DNA of 64,000 bases from Pseudactinotalea terrae (GCF_009733845.1 NZ_WNXZ01000006.1:62001-126000); one strand, 5' to 3'. Positions 1 through 12,530 are shown, counted from the stretch's first letter. Numbers and translations are program-made. Notes: generated by a model from the letters alone, not told the origin.

Positions 1-1041
1 CTCCTTCACCCAGGCACCGGGGCGGCCGGGCACGTCCCAGCTGCGTGCGGAGTCGTCGGCGTGCGTCGGCTGGAAGATCCCGCGTGTGCGGCCCACGCTC
101 AGGCACACCGCGTTGAAGCCCGAGTCGATCGCACGCGGTCTGCGGTCGGCGAGCCTGCTCAGCACGGTCTCGGCCGCCTGCAGCCCCAGCGGGATCGCCG
201 CCTGGCAGCTCATGCGCAGCGGCTGCGCCGAGGGGTCGGCCGCGTCTCCTGCGGCGAGGATGCGCGGGTCGGAGATGCTCGTGAGCGTCTCGTCCGTGAG
301 CAGGCGACCGGCGGCGTCGGTCGCCAGCCCGCTCGTCGCCGCCAGGTCGGGGGTCGCAAACCCCGTGGTCCAGATCGTCACGGCGGAGCTCAGGCGGGTG
401 CCGTCACCGAGCCGGACCGCCCTCTCCTCGACCTCGGCGACCGTCGCGCCGTCGAGCAGGGTGACGCCCAGCGACCGGAGGGCGCTCGCCGTCGATCGCC
501 GCCCCCGCTCGCTCAGAACCGCGCCGAGGCGGCCGGTGACCAGGGTGACCCGGCGCTCGGCCTCGGCGAGCTCGCCGCTGATCTCGATCCCCGTCGGTCC
601 GCCACCGACCACCGTGACGGGAGCATCCATCGGCAGCTCGGCCAGCCGCGTGCGGAGCCGCTCCGCCTGCTCCAGCTCAGCGAGGGGGAACGTGTGCTCG
701 CTGGCGCCTGGCACGCCCAGGTGCGCGCTCCTGCTCCCGACCGCATAGATCAGGTAGTCGTAGCCCTGCTCGACGCCGGTGCCCAGCGTGACGGTGCGCG
801 CACCGGCGTCGATGCTCTCGACGGTGTCCACCACGAGCCGCACGCGCTCGTTCAGCACCTCGGCGTAGGGGCGCACCGCTGGGGCCGACCCGCCCACAAG
901 CTGGTGCAGCCGGATCCGGTCCACGAACGTGGGCCGCGGGTTGACCAGCGCGACCTCGACGTCCTTGCCCGTCAGCAGCCGGTTCGCCGCCATCACACCT
1001 GCGTAGCCGCCCCCGACAACGATGACTCGGCTCGTGGACAT
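1..1041 (-). CDS. NAD(P)/FAD-dependent oxidoreductase (type II NADH dehydrogenase-like), C-terminus cut off by window edge
   Basis: The protein begins MSTSRVIVVGGGYAG, a Rossmann dinucleotide motif GGGYAG for FAD at residues 9-14. A second glycine-rich motif VVGGGPTG near residue 145 would bind NAD(P)H. A motif near residue 275, ILAAGDAA, is the usual third FAD contact of pyridine nucleotide-disulphide oxidoreductases. This layout fits NDH-2/AIF-like quinone reductases that work at the membrane face. The start is supported by a GGGAG ribosome site 5-9 nt upstream of the ATG. The frame is open to base 1, so the C-terminus lies outside. It could equally be a ferredoxin or thioredoxin-type reductase; the family is clear but the substrate is not. 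Confidence 0.85.
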   Translation of the reverse strand, partial: MSTSRVIVVGGGYAGVMAANRLLTGKDVEVALVNPRPTFVDRIRLHQLVGGSAPAVRPYAEVLNERVRLVVDTVESIDAGARTVTLGTGVEQGYDYLIYAVGSRSAHLGVPGASEHTFPLAELEQAERLRTRLAELPMDAPVTVVGGGPTGIEISGELAEAERRVTLVTGRLGAVLSERGRRSTASALRSLGVTLLDGATVAEVEERAVRLGDGTRLSSAVTIWTTGFATPDLAATSGLATDAAGRLLTDETLTSISDPRILAAGDAADPSAQPLRMSCQAAIPLGLQAAETVLSRLADRRPRAIDSGFNAVCLSVGRTRGIFQPTHADDSARSWDVPGRPGAWVKE

Positions 1042-1127
1042 CCCGTCTCCCTCGCGTTCTCGCGGGTACCCGGTGCACCCGCCTCCTGCACACGTGACGA
1101 GACAGCGGCGTGCCGCGTGACATCGGG

Positions 1128-2125
<998 letters not shown>

Positions 2126-2129
<4 letters not shown>

Positions 2130-2479
2130 CGGGTGCTCGGGTGGTGCGCGGAGTGCTCGCCGAGGGCGTGCTGGGCCTGGAAGACGGCCTGGGTCACGAG
2201 GGTGCGAGCGTGCTCGTCGACCAAGGAGTAGTAGACCCGGTTCGCCTCCTGCCGGGCGCGCACGATCCGGCCCAGGCGCAGCTTGGCGAGATGCTGCGAG
2301 ACCGCGGTGGGCGACTTCCCGACCGCCTCCGCCAGGTCGTTGACCGATCGTTCGTCACCGCGCAGCAGCAGCACGATGCGCACGCGGGTGGCGTCGGCCA
2401 GCAGCGAGAAGACCTCGACGGCGAGGTCCACATACGGACTCTCCTCGTCGAATGTGCACGTCTGCGTATCTGCGCTCAT
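2126..2479 (-). CDS. ArsR/SmtB-family metal-sensing repressor
   Basis: A 117-residue winged-helix repressor. The core reads LLADATRVRIVLLL, the family's first helix pair, and the recognition helix lies in KSPTAVSQHLAKLRL (about residues 54-68). The C-terminal helix ends HALGEHSAHHP, a histidine cluster fitting a Zn/Ni/Co sensor of the NmtR/CzrA type. Cys8 near the N-terminus could add a ligand. The gene is followed with a 4-base overlap by the CDF exporter, its likely target. The ATG at 2479 is favoured because a -10 box sits 6 nt upstream and an operator spans it. A GTG at 2431 with a GAGGAG site 9 nt upstream is an alternative that would drop Cys8. Confidence 0.92.
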
Positions 2480-2491
2480 ACGCAGATACTA
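2466..2491 (-). promoter_or_regulatory. ArsR operator and leaderless promoter at the arsR start codon
   Basis: A perfect 9-bp inverted repeat, GTATCTGCG at 2466-2474 and CGCAGATAC at 2481-2489, has a 6-bp spacer that contains the start codon. On the minus strand a TAGTAT -10 box (2486-2491) lies 6 nt before the ATG, as in leaderless actinobacterial promoters. The -10 also contains the stop codon of the upstream oxidoreductase. A repressor bound here would cover the -10 and transcription start. Confidence 0.75.
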
Positions 2492-3517
2492 CGTCGGTCG
2501 GCTCGCCTCGAGCACCTGCTCGATCGTGACGACATCGCCCGTGCGGACCGACTCGTACGCCGCCGCCACGATCGCGGCGCCGCGGAGTCCGGCGTGGCCG
2601 TCGGGGTGGGGCCGGCGGCCGGTGCGGACGACATCGAGGAACTCGGCGATCAGCGCGGCGTCCATGTCCGGCCCGTAGGCGAACCACGCCTGCCCCCGGC
2701 CGGTGAGGTGGCCGTCGAGCCGGGTGCCGAACGCATCCATGCGAGCGAGCCCGGCGGAGCCGACCACCTCGAGCGTGAGGCCGCCCCAGGTGGGGTAGTC
2801 CGGCGGCCGGGACCAGCTGCAGTCGATCGTGACGACCACGCCGCCGGCGTACCGCACCTGCACCAGGCCGGCGGTCTCGACCGCGGCCTCCGGGTGCAGC
2901 AGCCGATGGGAGCGCGCCGACACGGCGACGGGAGCATCGCCGTCGAGCAGGGCATCCATGAGGTCGGCGACGTGCACGGTGTGGTCGGTCACCGCGCCGC
3001 CGCCGGCGAGATCGGGGTCGGTGAACCAGGCGCGATCGCCAGGGATCTTGCCGTTGTTGGTGCCGGTGACGGCGAGGAGCTCACCCACGTCGCCGCGTTC
3101 GATCGCGCTGCGCAGACGCACGAACGCGTCGGAGTAGCGCACCGGGTGCGCGATCATCAGGCGCCGGTCGACGGTCTCGGCTGCGGCGATCATCGCCTGC
3201 GCGTCGGCGACCGAGGTGGCGATCGGCTTCTCGCACAGGACGTGCGCCCCGACGGCGAGGGCCGCTTCGGTGTAGCCGCGGTGCCGGCTGTTCTCCGAGC
3301 ACACGATCACGCCGTCCGGCTCCCAGCCGAGCAGGTCCTCGAGCGAGTCGGCCCAGGTCGCGCCGGTGCCCTCGAGCGCAGCCGCGCCCCTGCCTGCCTC
3401 GCCCGGCGCCGCGTCGGGGTCGGCCACCCGGATCTCGACCCCCGCAGTGGCCGCCAGGGAACGGAGGTAGGAGAACGCGTGCCCGTGCGCGAGGGAGATG
3501 ATCCCGATCCGTGTCAT
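2489..3517 (-). CDS. Gfo/Idh/MocA-family oxidoreductase (second of a pair)
   Basis: A 342-residue predicted NAD(P)-dependent sugar or cyclitol dehydrogenase. The N-terminal Rossmann fold begins MTRIGIISLAHGHAF, where the usual GxGxxG loop is replaced by SLAHGHA; this is seen in some family branches. The family signature EKPIAT is at about residue 95, with the lysine expected to act in catalysis. The C-terminal alpha/beta domain carries GGAVTDHTVH, a metal- or substrate-proximal His motif. Its ATG overlaps the stop of the paralogous upstream gene (ATGA at 3514-3517), so the two are co-translated and may form a hetero-pair. The substrate cannot be read from the sequence. Confidence 0.88.
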   Translation of the reverse strand: MTRIGIISLAHGHAFSYLRSLAATAGVEIRVADPDAAPGEAGRGAAALEGTGATWADSLEDLLGWEPDGVIVCSENSRHRGYTEAALAVGAHVLCEKPIATSVADAQAMIAAAETVDRRLMIAHPVRYSDAFVRLRSAIERGDVGELLAVTGTNNGKIPGDRAWFTDPDLAGGGAVTDHTVHVADLMDALLDGDAPVAVSARSHRLLHPEAAVETAGLVQVRYAGGVVVTIDCSWSRPPDYPTWGGLTLEVVGSAGLARMDAFGTRLDGHLTGRGQAWFAYGPDMDAALIAEFLDVVRTGRRPHPDGHAGLRGAAIVAAAYESVRTGDVVTIEQVLEASRPT

Positions 3518-4506
3518 GCCGACACCTCGTTCTGCTCGGCCAGCCGGACGGTCCGGCCCGTGGTGATCGATTCCAGGGCTGCCTCCGCGACCCGGACGGC
3601 GCTCACGCCGTCGGCGGCCGTGAGCCGCGGTCGGGGACCGCCCTGCGTCCAGGCGAGGAAGTCCGCGAGGATCAGCTGGTAGGGGCTGACGGCACCGGTG
3701 GGAGGCAGCAGTCCGGTGGAGCCGCCGACGTCGCGTGCATCGATGGTGACCTCGGGCTGCGCGGTGGAGTCGTGCTGCAGCAGACCGCCGGTGCCCGCGA
3801 TCTCGAAGGTGGTCCGGAACGTGGTGCCGACCGGGCCCCAGGTGCCCGTGACGTAGCTGAGCGCGCCGCTGACGTGGGTGAGCACCGCCTGGGCGGTGAC
3901 GACGTGATCCTCGGTGCCGCGACTCTGCTGGGCCGTGACCTCGGTGACGTCGCCGGCGAGCCAGAGTGCCTGGTCGAGGTCGTGGATCATCTGGTCGAGC
4001 ACGATCCCCCCCGAGAGCTCGACGTCGTGGAACCACGGTCGGTCCGGTCGCGAGCCCGTGCGCGAGAACCGCAGCACCGCGAGGTCCCCGAGGTCGCCGT
4101 TCTCGACGGCGGCATGGAGCCGCTCGTAGGCCGGGAACCACCGCACCACATGGCCGGGCAGGAGCTTCACGCCGGCGGCATCGGCGAGGTCGACCAGCTC
4201 CTGCGCCTCCGCTGCCGTGCGCGCGAGCGGCTTCTCGCAGAACGTGTCGACCCCGGCGGCGACGGCGGCCCGTACGTGCGCCGGGTGCACGGTGGTGGGC
4301 GTGCAGATGTCGACGACGTCGGCGCCGTCGAGAGCCTCCTCGAGCGACCCCACGGCCACCGCGCCAGGGGTCGCGGCCGCCAGCGCCTCGGCGCCGTTCA
4401 CGGAGTGGATGCGGAGCTGTGCACCGAGCGCCGCCCAGCCCAGCGCGTGCGGAGCGGCGATGCCGCCCGCCCCGAGCAGTGCGACGACGGGTGGGTGGGT
4501 GCCCAT
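3514..4506 (-). CDS. Gfo/Idh/MocA-family oxidoreductase (first of a pair)
   Basis: A 330-residue NAD(P)-dependent dehydrogenase from the start MGTHPPVVALLGAGGIA. The GAGGIA dinucleotide loop, the signature EKPLARTAAE near residue 95 and the GGIVLDQMIHDLDQ motif near residue 170 are canonical; the last carries the catalytic Asp/His. I chose 4506 because GGAG lies 6 nt upstream; an in-frame ATG at 4542 would add 12 residues. The gene begins 48 bp after metH and overlaps the second oxidoreductase by four bases. The metH neighbourhood does not reveal the substrate. An inositol, glucose or scyllo-inosamine-type polyol role is possible but unproven. Confidence 0.88.
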   Translation of the reverse strand: MGTHPPVVALLGAGGIAAPHALGWAALGAQLRIHSVNGAEALAAATPGAVAVGSLEEALDGADVVDICTPTTVHPAHVRAAVAAGVDTFCEKPLARTAAEAQELVDLADAAGVKLLPGHVVRWFPAYERLHAAVENGDLGDLAVLRFSRTGSRPDRPWFHDVELSGGIVLDQMIHDLDQALWLAGDVTEVTAQQSRGTEDHVVTAQAVLTHVSGALSYVTGTWGPVGTTFRTTFEIAGTGGLLQHDSTAQPEVTIDARDVGGSTGLLPPTGAVSPYQLILADFLAWTQGGPRPRLTAADGVSAVRVAEAALESITTGRTVRLAEQNEVSA

Positions 4507-4554
4507 GAGTTCTCCAAGTGAGGGAAAGGGGGCCGCGGTCAACGCGGCCGGCGG

Positions 4555-8292
<3,738 letters not shown>

Positions 8293-8557
8293 AGGGGCCT
8301 CGGGTGTCGGCGATCGAGCCGTGGAGCAGCCGGGCCAGGCGGCCCGGCGGACCACGGGAGTCTACGTCGCGACCAGGTGTTCAGCTGGCCCGCGCCCGGT
8401 GGTCGAGAACGAGGGTGCGACACCTGCACGGAGTGGCATGCAGATCACCTCGAGATCGGACCCATCCGAAGGTGGCACGTCTCCGAAGACTGTGTGAGGG
8501 TGGAATGAGACGGCGCTCGGACGAGCGCCCGTGGCAGTCCCGGCAGGAGGTGGTCCG
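8293..8557. other. Divergent intergenic region between metH and the repeat-protein genes
   Basis: About 265 bp with no gene. It should hold promoters for metH (minus) and the repeat proteins (plus). I found no full cobalamin or SAM riboswitch signature. The only clear structure is a hairpin close to the plus-strand ribosome site. Confidence 0.5.
8512..8529 (+). promoter_or_regulatory. Hairpin upstream of the repeat-protein ribosome binding site
   Basis: GGCGCTCG at 8512-8519 and CGAGCGCC at 8522-8529 form an 8-bp perfect stem with a 2-nt loop, realistically 7 bp with a tetraloop. It ends 14 nt before the AGGAGG site at 8545-8550. It could shape translation initiation or protect the 5' end. 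This is inference from position only. Confidence 0.4.
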
Positions 8558-9697
8558 ATGGTCTCGGTGACGATGCCCGAGCCGTCGTCGTCCCCCTGCC
8601 GCGAGAGCGGCTCCGTCGTTCGCCTTGTTCGCCTGCTGCTCCAGTCGTTCCTGCTGGTCGGCGGGCTTCTCGTCGTGGCGCTGCTGCTGGCCGGTCCGGC
8701 AGCAGCCGATGACGACGAGCCCGACGACGGCGGCCTGCTGGGTGGCCTCGTCGAGGACGTTGTCGAGCCGGTGACCGACCCGGTCGTGGAGGTTGTCGAG
8801 CCGGTGGCGGAGCCGGTGGCGGAGGTTGTCGAGCCGGTGGCGGAGCCGGTGGCGGAGGTTGTCGAGCCGGTGGCGGAGCCGGTGGCGGAGGTTATCGAGG
8901 ATGTCGCGGAGCCGGTGGCAGAGCCGGTCGCGGAGGTCGTCGAGCCGGTGGCGGAGCCGGTCGTGGAGGTTGTCGAGCCGGTGGCGGAGGTCGTCGAGCC
9001 AGTGACCGAGACGCTCGAGCCGATCACCGAGAGCGTGCTTCCGGTCACGGGCGCAGTGGCTCTGGCGGCCGACACGCTCGCACCCGTGACGAGCTCACTC
9101 GCACCCGTGACGAGCTCGCTCGCACCCGTGACCGACGCGCTCGCGCCCATCACCGATTCCTTGGCTCCCGTGACTGCTGCGCTCGCGCCGGTCACGGAGG
9201 TACTCGCGCCCGTCACCGGTGTGCTGTCCCCGGTGACGGGCGTGCTGGACCCGGTCTCGCCGGCGTCGAGCGTTCCGGCCGTGCCCGCCGAGCCGATCGC
9301 TCCTGCTGGATCTTCTTCGCGCCAGGCGCCTGCTCAGGCCGAGATCGACGATGTCGCGGCCCCGTCCTTCATCGGCCCCACCACCGCGAGCCCGTCGATC
9401 CCAGCGGTCGTGGTCACTTCTGGTGCTCCGGCCCCGGATGAAGACAACAGCCAGGTCGTTGCGCTGCCGTCGGCGTCGGACGACCGTCCCGGTCACAGCC
9501 AGCGCGAGCCGGTGCGTGGCCCGCCGGCCCCAGCCCCGGCGATGGCCTCCGGCGGTGCTGCTCACCATGCTGCTGAGCAGCTCGCGCTGCCGGTGGTGCC
9601 TGCACTCTTCCCCGCTCTCTCGGGAGCCGGTGGGGGTGGCGAGGACGACCTCGTCGCCGACCCTCTCAACGCACGCCCGGGTTTCGCGCCCGACTGA
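8558..9697 (+). CDS. Membrane-anchored or secreted low-complexity repeat protein (Val/Pro/Glu repeats), function unknown
   Basis: A 379-residue protein with an N-terminal hydrophobic segment (about residues 22-47, LLLQSFLLVGGLLVVALLLA) ending in AAAD, a likely signal peptide or anchor. After an acidic stretch come 11-residue units of the type EVVEPVAEPVA (about residues 77-150). Twelve exact-length heptads with consensus LAPVTxx follow (residues 152-235). The tail is Pro/Ala-rich and ends without LPXTG or a membrane anchor. The ATG at 8558 has AGGAGG 7 nt upstream. It precedes another exported repeat protein by 96 bp. The regular Pro spacing suggests an extended rod or stalk in the cell envelope. 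I do not recognise the family. Confidence 0.8.
   Translation: MVSVTMPEPSSSPCRESGSVVRLVRLLLQSFLLVGGLLVVALLLAGPAAADDDEPDDGGLLGGLVEDVVEPVTDPVVEVVEPVAEPVAEVVEPVAEPVAEVVEPVAEPVAEVIEDVAEPVAEPVAEVVEPVAEPVVEVVEPVAEVVEPVTETLEPITESVLPVTGAVALAADTLAPVTSSLAPVTSSLAPVTDALAPITDSLAPVTAALAPVTEVLAPVTGVLSPVTGVLDPVSPASSVPAVPAEPIAPAGSSSRQAPAQAEIDDVAAPSFIGPTTASPSIPAVVVTSGAPAPDEDNSQVVALPSASDDRPGHSQREPVRGPPAPAPAMASGGAAHHAAEQLALPVVPALFPALSGAGGGGEDDLVADPLNARPGFAPD
8789..8995 (+). repeat. 33-bp tandem repeats encoding EVVEPVAEPVA units
   Basis: The unit beginning GAGGTTGTCGAGCCGGTGGC is repeated at 8789, 8822 and 8855 with near identity, then continues with substitutions and partial units to about 8995. Near-identical DNA copies indicate recent unit duplication. 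Confidence 0.9.
9011..9262 (+). repeat. Twelve 21-bp (heptapeptide) repeats
   Basis: Exactly 252 bp encodes twelve 7-residue units, from TLEPITE through TLAPVTS, SLAPVTD and VLAPVTG to VLDPVSP. Proline is fixed at position 4 in eleven of the twelve units; the third, AVALAAD, lacks it. DNA copies are more diverged than those of the 33-bp array, so selection on the protein pattern is likely. Confidence 0.9.
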
Positions 9698-9793
9698 TCG
9701 TCTCTCGCTCCGACCCCGGTGCCCGGCAGCTGTCGCGCACCATCCCGGGCGGACCGGCCGTTGCCGGCTGCCCACCGATTCGGAAGAGAGACC

Positions 9794-11251
9794 ATGAAGA
9801 TCTGGATGAAGAGAAGCCTCGGCATGGCCGGGCTGGCCAGCGGGCTGTGGCTCGCAGGCTCGATGGCGGCGTACGCCGATGACACCGAGAGCGTGGAGCA
9901 GGACAGCTCCACGGAGTCCTCGTTCGGGGCGCCGCTGGAGCTTGGCGGCCTGTCGTTGGGTGTGGAGACGGAGAGCTCCTCCTCGGAGCAGCAGTCCACG
10001 TCGCACACCGACGACAACGGTGACGTCACGGAGACCGAGAGCGCGGAGGAGTCGTCCTCGCAGAGCGACCTCGGTATCGACGTCGGGGAGATCACGGCCG
10101 ACCCGGCCGCTCTCCTCGACACGGAGAGCTGGACCTCCTCGGAGGAAGCCGGCGACAGCGAGGCGGCGGAGAGCTCGCAGAGCACCGACGCCGGGGTGGA
10201 GGCACCGGTCAGTGTCGGTGGCGTGAGCGTCACCGGGACCCAGTCCTCCGAGAGCAGCTCGGAGGAGTCGGCGACGACCACCACGGACGAGGACAGCACC
10301 ACGACGTCGGAGTCCACGTCCGAGTCCTCCACCACCGGTGGCGTGCTCGACGTGGGGCAGCTCGACATCGACCCGGCCGCCGCGCTGAGCGACGACCGCG
10401 AGTCGGAGTCCACCTCCACCGGTGACGAGGACGGTGCCGAGAGCACCGAGGCCTCCTCGGAGACCTCGGTGCAGGCCTCCTCGCCGATCTCCTTCGAGGG
10501 GATCACGGCAGCGGTCGCGGACGAGCGTTCTTCGGAGCGTGAGACCGAGACCACGGTGACCGATGACGAGGGCACCGCCACCACCTCCGAGAGCCTCTCG
10601 GAGTCGTCCTCGAACGCCGTAGGCGTGCAGGGCCTGGACCTGGCCGCCGACCCGGCGGCAGGCCTGTGGAACAGCACTGACTCGGCTGCCACCCAGGCAG
10701 GCGGGGTCGACGGCGTCGAGGAGTCCGCATCGGGGTCCGAGACCGGCCTCGAGGCCATGGCGCCGTTCCACATCGGTGGTCTGACCACCTCGGGCGAGTC
10801 CGCGACCACCAGTGAGCGGCTCACCACCTCGAGCGTCACCGACGAGGACGGCACCGCGACCTCGACCGAGCACGTGTGGGACGCCACCCGCACCGCGTTC
10901 CTCGGTCAGACCGGTGACGTCACGGGCCAGCCCTGGCTCGCGCTGACCGACGCCCGCACCGACTCCTCGGCCTCGGCCGGCGACGCCGACCGTGCGGACA
11001 GCGCCTCGGCGCAGTCGCTCGGCTACGCGTTCCCGTTCGCGATCGCTGACTCGGGCTTCGCCTCCGAGCTCGCCGACGCGTCGGGCACGCACACGGCCCG
11101 CCAGGTGACCGACGAGAACGGCGCCTGGACCGACGAGCGGACCACCGAGAACCACTCGGTGACCCGCCCCGGGTTCGTCCTGGACGGCATCAGCGGTGAC
11201 CCGCAGGGGCTTCTCGACACCGAGAACACCCAGCACAACCGACTGAGCTAG
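9794..11251 (+). CDS. Secreted acidic protein made of five degenerate modules of about 90 residues, function unknown
   Basis: A 485-residue protein. The signal peptide runs from MKIWMKRSLGM to a probable cleavage after SMAAYA (about residue 28). The mature protein is very rich in Ser, Thr, Glu and Asp. Five modules can be aligned by eye. Each opens with a short beta-like motif (PLELGGLSL, PVSVGGVSV, PISFEGITA, PFHIGGLTT, PFAIADSGF). A Ser/Glu tract and a TDxxG motif (TDDNGDVT, TDDEGTAT, TDEDGTAT, TDENGAWT; in module 2 TDEDSTTT) follow. Modules 1-3 close with xxADPAA-type segments; in module 4 this becomes TGQPWLAL and in module 5 SGDPQGLL. GGAAGAGAG lies 3 nt before the ATG. The gene follows the Pro/Val repeat protein and a strong hairpin follows it. 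There is no sorting signal. It may be an envelope or matrix protein; no family recognised. Confidence 0.82.
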   Translation: MKIWMKRSLGMAGLASGLWLAGSMAAYADDTESVEQDSSTESSFGAPLELGGLSLGVETESSSSEQQSTSHTDDNGDVTETESAEESSSQSDLGIDVGEITADPAALLDTESWTSSEEAGDSEAAESSQSTDAGVEAPVSVGGVSVTGTQSSESSSEESATTTTDEDSTTTSESTSESSTTGGVLDVGQLDIDPAAALSDDRESESTSTGDEDGAESTEASSETSVQASSPISFEGITAAVADERSSERETETTVTDDEGTATTSESLSESSSNAVGVQGLDLAADPAAGLWNSTDSAATQAGGVDGVEESASGSETGLEAMAPFHIGGLTTSGESATTSERLTTSSVTDEDGTATSTEHVWDATRTAFLGQTGDVTGQPWLALTDARTDSSASAGDADRADSASAQSLGYAFPFAIADSGFASELADASGTHTARQVTDENGAWTDERTTENHSVTRPGFVLDGISGDPQGLLDTENTQHNRLS

Positions 11252-11263
11252 CACCAGTCGCCA

Positions 11264-11292
11264 GGCCCGGCCCCCGCAGCGGGGGCCGGGCC
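11264..11292 (+). terminator. Strong GC hairpin after the repeat-protein genes
   Basis: GGCCCGGCCCCC (11264-11275) pairs perfectly with GGGGGCCGGGCC (11281-11292) around a GCAGC loop, 12 bp begun 13 nt after the stop codon. There is no U-tract, which is common for actinobacterial terminators. Confidence 0.75.
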
Positions 11293-11328
11293 GCGGGCAC
11301 GCCGCCGTGCCCTGGCCGCTTCGTCCCC

Positions 11329-11334
11329 TACGGT
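11329..11334 (+). promoter_or_regulatory. Leaderless -10 box of the PfkB kinase gene
   Basis: TACGGT fits TANNNT and ends 8 nt before the ATG at 11343, with no Shine-Dalgarno between. This supports 11343 over upstream in-frame starts. Confidence 0.45.
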
Positions 11335-11342
11335 TGGGCGAG

Positions 11343-12296
11343 ATGGCGGGCACCGCACCGCGCGTGATCCACACCGCGCAAGCACTGGTCGACGAGGTGC
11401 TCGAGGTGCCGTCGCTCCCGCCGCGAGGTGGGAATGTGGTGCCGACGGGCACTCAGCGGTACGCCGCGAGCGCGGTCAACGTGCTGCTCGCGGCGGCTCG
11501 CTCCGGCGTGGCGTGCGTACACGCGGGCAGTGTGGGCACCGGGGTGAACGGTGACCTGATCCGCGACGCGCTGGCTGAGGGAGGGGTGACGGTGAGCTCG
11601 CCGCCCGTGCCTGATCTCGACACCGGGACCTGCATCGTGCTCCTCGAGCCCAGCGCCGAGCGCACCTTCATCACGGTGCAGGGTGCTGAGCGGCAGATCA
11701 GCGCGCCGAGCCTTGCGACATCGTCGCCTGGTGCGGGCGATGTGGTGTGCGTGAGCGGGTACACGTTGGTCGGGCCGACCTGTGAGCCGTTGCTGACCTG
11801 GTTGGAGTCCCTTCCCGACGGCGTCGTCGTCGTTCTTGATCCCGGCGCACCTTTCGCTGACCTCGACGAGGTGACGCGCGGGCGGATGCTCGCCTTGTGC
11901 GAGGTGTGGACCGGGAACGCCGACGAGGCCGACAGGCTGGCTCGGATCGCTTCGGGTGGTGGGGCGGCGCTGCCGATCGGGGAGTCCGCCGCTGCGGTGG
12001 CGTCGGTACTTCCCCAGGGTGCGGTCGTCGTCGTGCGGGACGGTCCCGAGGGCTGTGTGGTTCATCGCGCCGGCGAGACCACGGTGTTGCCCGGGTTCCG
12101 GCAGCAAGCCGTCGACACGAACGGCGCCGGCGACGCCCACACCGGCGTGCTTGTCGCCGAGATCGCCAAGGGCACCGACTGGGCGACGGCCGCCACTCGC
12201 GCGAACGTCGCCGGTGCGATCAAGGTGACCCGCCGGGGGCCCGGCACCGCACCGACGGCTGCCGAGATCGACGAGTTCCTCGCCGCGCACGTCTAG
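11343..12296 (+). CDS. PfkB/ribokinase-family carbohydrate kinase
   Basis: A 317-residue cytoplasmic kinase that transfers phosphate from ATP to a sugar or nucleoside hydroxyl. It lacks the extreme N-terminal GG motif of ribokinase in classic form but has GNVVPTGTQRYAASAVN and GSVGTGVNGD for substrate binding. The anion-hole/catalytic signature DTNGAGDAHTG is near residue 258, its second Asp being the catalytic base. The length matches the family. It stands alone: the preceding operon ends in a terminator and the next gene is a decayed epimerase on the other strand whose stop overlaps this stop (CTAGA). The substrate is unknown. Confidence 0.88.
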   Translation: MAGTAPRVIHTAQALVDEVLEVPSLPPRGGNVVPTGTQRYAASAVNVLLAAARSGVACVHAGSVGTGVNGDLIRDALAEGGVTVSSPPVPDLDTGTCIVLLEPSAERTFITVQGAERQISAPSLATSSPGAGDVVCVSGYTLVGPTCEPLLTWLESLPDGVVVVLDPGAPFADLDEVTRGRMLALCEVWTGNADEADRLARIASGGGAALPIGESAAAVASVLPQGAVVVVRDGPEGCVVHRAGETTVLPGFRQQAVDTNGAGDAHTGVLVAEIAKGTDWATAATRANVAGAIKVTRRGPGTAPTAAEIDEFLAAHV

Positions 12297-12530
12297 ACAG
12301 GTGCCGCGGAGCTGCCGGTGACGTCCTCCGCCACGATCATGATGGCGCTGCCGGAGGTGAGCAGGTCGACGGCGCGCGCCGCCGCTGCATCGGCGGGTCG
12401 GGATCATTGGGTCCACCCTTCGATCGGCGTGGAAGGTGCCAGGCCCGTAGAACTGGCCGTACCGGAGCACCACGAACTGGCAGATCACGACGTCTGCTCG
12501 GAGTGACCAGTTCCGCGGCCGAGGCCGAGT
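12293..12530 (-). pseudogene. Decayed NAD-dependent epimerase/dehydratase (C-terminal remnant, frameshifted)
   Basis: No intact frame covers this stretch, but two frames on the minus strand carry consecutive pieces of one family. The first (from about 12515) reads VVLRYGQFYGPGTFHADRR, the substrate-loop motif of NDP-sugar epimerase-like SDRs. After a shift near 12398 the second reads DAAARAVDLLTSG and IMIVAEDV up to a TAG at 12293-12295, matching the C-terminal segment that normally follows a conserved HVDD motif, which is lost. Upstream codons toward the DUF222 gene show only weak similarity. The order and spacing fit one gene damaged by indels. Overlap with the PfkB stop is tail to tail. 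Confidence 0.65.

Noticed and set aside
8293-8557. Possible cobalamin riboswitch upstream of metH
   Set aside because: A loose resemblance to a B12 box (AGTC...GGAGAC.TGCC near 8473-8490 on the minus strand) is present, but the required preceding conserved blocks were not found in the right order.
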